Source of the DNA: Eudorina sp. 2006-703-Eu-15
Taxonomy: Eukaryota > Chlorophyta > Chlorophyceae > Chlamydomonadales > Volvocaceae
Reading direction: 5' to 3'
Length of the DNA: 64,000 nucleotides
Assembly: GCA_003117195.1 (NCBI GenBank)
Contig: BDSI01000105.1
Coordinates: forward strand, 400,867-464,866
Shown here in pieces: positions 60,586-64,000 of this stretch. Below the pieces are notes generated by a model. That model saw only the letters and a program-made list of their open reading frames with translations. It was not told the origin of the DNA and searched no databases. Both the position numbers and the translations under genes were made by a program. Position 1 is the first letter of the stretch; every line of letters starts with the position of its first letter.

Positions 60586-62431
60586 TTACGGACTTTGACG
60601 ACCTGCGTAACTCCTACGGTTGCTGCTGCTGCCCACCTGCTCTTCGTAAGCTCGCCTAAACTTCTCCGCGATGTGAAGGTCATCCAGGGGCGAGTCCTTT
60701 CTCGCGCTTTGCCCCAGACCTTGCCATGCCTCGCCCGCCACCAGGGCCGCTAGACAGTCATCCAACTGTCGCCGCACATCGTCTTGCTGCTGCTGAGTTT
60801 GGAGACCAGCCTGCTGCTGCTGCTGTTGCGGCGGCGGCAGTTGAGGTGGATGGGCTGCTTCCATGCGTGCCATGGGGCCCGGCACATCAGGCACCTGACC
60901 CATGGGTCGGTGCCCGCCGCCCGCGGGTGCCTGCTGTGGTGCGCCAGTGGATACAGTTCCAGGACCTAACCACCGCCGGGCTCCGAAGATCGTCCCGATA
61001 GCTGCTGCTGCTGCCGCAGATGGGGAGCGGTGTATCGACCGACAACGCTCTGTCCGCATTGCCCCTTCGGAGACGTCTGATGTTGTCGTGAGGCGGTGGC
61101 AGACACTGACCTCTTTGAAGCGCCTGCAGAGTCACCGTCGGACCTCCGCACCCGAATCACCTGGATGCTCTGATGGGACCCATTTGCAGGTTTCCACACA
61201 GGTCCAGATTCTGATGTAGGCCCCGGCCTGCGCGCGCAGCTGTACTCACAGTGGAGTCCGTCGACGCGGTGGTGCTGCTGCTCCTGCCGCCGCCGGCTGT
61301 CGGTGAACAATGTCATCGTACATTCTGGGTCCCGCGCCGCCGTACTCGCCTGACGTGGCGGCGGCAGCGACTCGGCGACGGCCACGCGGGGGTTGACGCT
61401 CTGCACGATGTGGCCCACCAGCGGCGGCGCGTGCGGCCACACCAGCACCTTGAGGCGCTGCAGGCCGCAAGGTATCCCGGTGTCCGGGACCGGAGTGCCC
61501 TCACCTGATGGGAAAGCAGGAAATGACCTCGTGATGCACAGCGACGGCAGCCAGACAGCCTCGAGCACGCAGGAAGCGGAAGTCGAGGCGGCGTTCAGCC
61601 ACATCATGTCAGCCCAATGACAGGTGCAGATGCCGTAAGCAAAGCCCTTCACTCCACCGTCCGGCCCAGTCCTTTTAGACGGCCTGCTCCCGGCCGCCAG
61701 CCGCCACCTACCGGTTACCGCATCCTCCAGCTGTCGTACACGGCCTCGTCCTGCTGCTCCCGCACTCGTGTGTGTGGATCAGCTCTGGAAGCACCTGCAC
61801 ATGGCAGGGCAGCACACCGGCGTGAGCTCGACCCAAAGTAGCGCCCGCAGCACGCGGGCGGCGGCAGATCGCCCACAACCCTCTCTTTTGGTCGTGATCA
61901 CGTCGAGGCCTGATGACGTCAAACGCGAGTTGCGCTCGAGGTAGAAAGCGCGCGCACCTCAAGCATCGCCGCCTCCTGGGTCTTGCAGCCCCCAAAAGCC
62001 AGCAGCTCCAGGGAGGGACACAGGGCTGGCAGGTCGCGGAGCAGCGCCGGCGTGGTGGCCGCCAGGCCGCTGAGGTCCAGGGCGCGTAGGTGGGGGCAAC
62101 GCAGGAAGCCTGGACGGGGTGAACGGGAGGCGTGTAATGAGCGAGGGATGGGGGGAATGGGAGCAAGGACCCCCGATGGCAGGTTGCCAGCGGACGAACA
62201 GGTAGCTCAGAGGCGGTGGTTTCCCGTCTCTTCAGTCTTTGAAGTCCACACGCCCCGTCCGCTGACCTGCCTCAGCGCCCGCTCAGTCAGTGATGTGGCT
62301 CCCGCTAGGTCCATGAGGGTCCAATCCTCATCCGCCAGCGCCAGAAGCACCCGGTTACTCAGCACGCCGCGGCGCCTACCGATACGAAGCCAGCGGGTAG
62401 GTTGGGGAAGCAAGGGAAAGAAATGCAACAC
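60586..62431 (-). CDS. Leucine-rich-repeat protein (partial model, F-box/AMN1-like style)
   Basis: Read right to left. The first visible exon (about 62268-62431) encodes NRVLLALADEDWTLMDLAGA and TSLTERALRQ. The next (about 61957-62110) encodes LRCPHLRALDLSGLAATTPA and LPALCPSLELLAFGGCKTQE. Both are leucine-rich repeats of the LxxLxLxG type seen in F-box/LRR proteins. Further exons near 61730-61790 (REQQDEAVYDSWRM), 61340-61505 (GLQRLKVLVWPHAPPLVGHI) and 60586-60960 (Gln-rich, then LDDCLAALVAGEAWQGL, ending RSYAGRQSP) are likely. Exon edges and the true start are not fixed. No F-box was seen, so a ubiquitin-ligase role is not claimed. Confidence 0.5.
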
Positions 62432-64000
62432 GCGTCAGCTTTCCGTGCAGATCATCCAAAGAGCATGGAGCGCTGTGGCCCCCTGGCCTTTCTCCCGAAT
62501 GCCCAGTCCAGCGTACTGAATGGGCTCCCACCTGGCCACACACAGTATACACGCCTTGATATCAGCTGGAAGTGGCGCCAAGTGGATCCCAGGGATACAA
62601 TGATTCCACATGACGACCAAGGAAACCCAGGACGAGCGCGCGGAGGGCAGGCACGCGCCCAGCCTGAGGAGGGGTCGCGCCGACCACGTCGGCGCATCGT
62701 CATGTCAGCGGAGTTTTTGAGGTGAATGCATGTCCGCAACGCTGTCGCCTGCTTTTCGACGCTGTTGCTTGGTCGTCGATGCCTGCAGTGCGCGTTCATT
62801 ACCGCTGGTTTGCTATGGAGCACTGAATGAAACTAACATCGTGCAATTTGAAGTAATACAGGAGCAACTCCCAACCATGTAGCCCACCGGCCTCTGCGCA
62901 GCGTCCGCCGTGCCATAGGGAAAGCGGTCTTTTGTTCTTTCCTGTAAACGAGGTATGTGCTGAGAAAGAAAACACGACTCAGGCCTTCGAGTGCAATGTT
63001 TCGAAAACTATTATGTGGACTGAACAATTTATAATTGAACTCATTCCTTTTGTGGATTGCAATTTCTGTTGCCTAAATCCGTGGCTTGTGGCCTTGTGCA
63101 TAATGCGTGTTGTTTCGGTAACCGTTGGACACCGATGCATATTTGACAAGAATTCAATGGATGTAGTCCAGGCACGACTGTAGCAGTTTGTTCGTTAAAT
63201 GCACAAATTAAGTTAGGGGATTTATTGTTGGTTATGATAATGCTTCGGTCCATTCCACTGGCGTACTTCAGAGGTATTCGAGGGAACTCGTCATCAAGGG
63301 TATTCGTAGTAAGCTGTTGTAGCACGCAATGAAGAAATATAATTTTCCCATGGCAAATCCTGATATGAGATTTCCAGTGATGTATATCACGTACTGCACT
63401 TATTTTCTTGCGACAAAATTTGCCGTGCACGTATGGTCATCCATGCAGTGGCAAGATTTCTATTTCTTAGACTTCAATATATCATTTTCGAGTGGGGTTG
63501 GAAGAGGTCATGCAGGCCTCCCTACTTTTACTACTGTTGATGCGGAGGATCTTACTGTTGTTGATCATAATTGTAGGGCACTTTTCCATGTCAACTCTTC
63601 AGTTGCTGTGTTTAAGCGTGTGTGTTGTAACGCTAGCGCCCTATATATCTGCCCTGCTGCGAATTATAAACGATATGTTTTGTGCTCGTGCAGGCTTTGC
63701 TTGCATTATTGGGAGATAAGGTTTACATCCTAGCTGGCTCCAACACGTGCGAGCGAGGGGGGGCCTCGAAAGCTTGCAGGTAGCTAGGCCATCTATCTGT
63801 CTTACATACAGCTCAACACGCACCCCTGCTGCTCGCCTCCTCTGCATGCTCACGCGGATGATGTAGGGATTTGGGCGGGTATTTTTGTCAACGTGTACGT
63901 AGCTGACATGACCGCCATTCAGCAGGGATGTCCCCGGACGCTTTGCTTGGCTGCACGCGCGCGCTAGCTAGCTAGCAAGGATCGGTTGTCTGAATGCATG
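62432..64000. other. 5' flank and AT-rich stretch, no gene seen
   Basis: From about 62830 to 63720 the base composition drops well below the GC level of the rest of the window. Frames there are short and lack recognisable domains. It may be the upstream region of the LRR gene, or an old AT-rich insertion, but no terminal repeats were recognised. A gctagctagctagc run occurs near 63965. Confidence 0.45.

Noticed and set aside
63329..63733. 134-residue frame in the AT-rich end
   Set aside because: Codon use and composition are unlike the other genes, and it has no domain or splice signals.

Overview
The window looks like nuclear DNA of a green alga of the Chlamydomonas/Volvox group (Chlamydomonadales). 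The signs are very GC-rich coding sequence, many short exons with GTGAGT/GTAAGT-type donors, long Ala/Gly/Pro/Gln-rich tracts, intronic minisatellites, a secreted two-domain protein with a Pro/Ser-rich linker, and DIRS, non-LTR and hAT elements. The species cannot be named from the sequence. All genes are eukaryotic and interrupted, so coordinates span introns.

Left part (1-16006): a long minus-strand gene (994-10730) encodes a very acidic, low-complexity protein ending in a CCHC zinc knuckle. It shares a 405-bp intergenic region with a divergent plus-strand gene (11136-16006). That gene splices cleanly into a 972-residue PELP1/RIX1-type ribosome-biogenesis protein.

Middle (16672-28798): a large inverted repeat. 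Two almost identical copies of a secreted, duplicated-domain cysteine protein face outward, with their 5' ends toward the centre. The roughly 7-kb spacer holds a degraded DIRS-like retrotransposon. Three other elements are nested in it, each with target-site duplications: a 5'-truncated LINE, a 115-bp SINE-like insert and a 505-bp hAT-type MITE.

Right of this are a compact four-exon SSXT/GIF transcriptional coactivator gene (30391-31863) and a giant disordered protein with a C-terminal J-like HPD domain (33062-39296).

The last third (41908-59505) is a head-to-tail duplication of a mitochondrial proton-translocating NAD(P) transhydrogenase gene, both copies on the minus strand. Copy A reads through. 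Copy B keeps the same architecture but has four single-base deletions in G/C runs. The 3' ends of the two copies, introns included, are much more alike than the rest, which suggests gene conversion. A leucine-rich-repeat gene on the minus strand (about 60586-62431) and an AT-rich stretch without a gene close the window.

No RNA genes, CRISPR arrays or viral genes were recognised.
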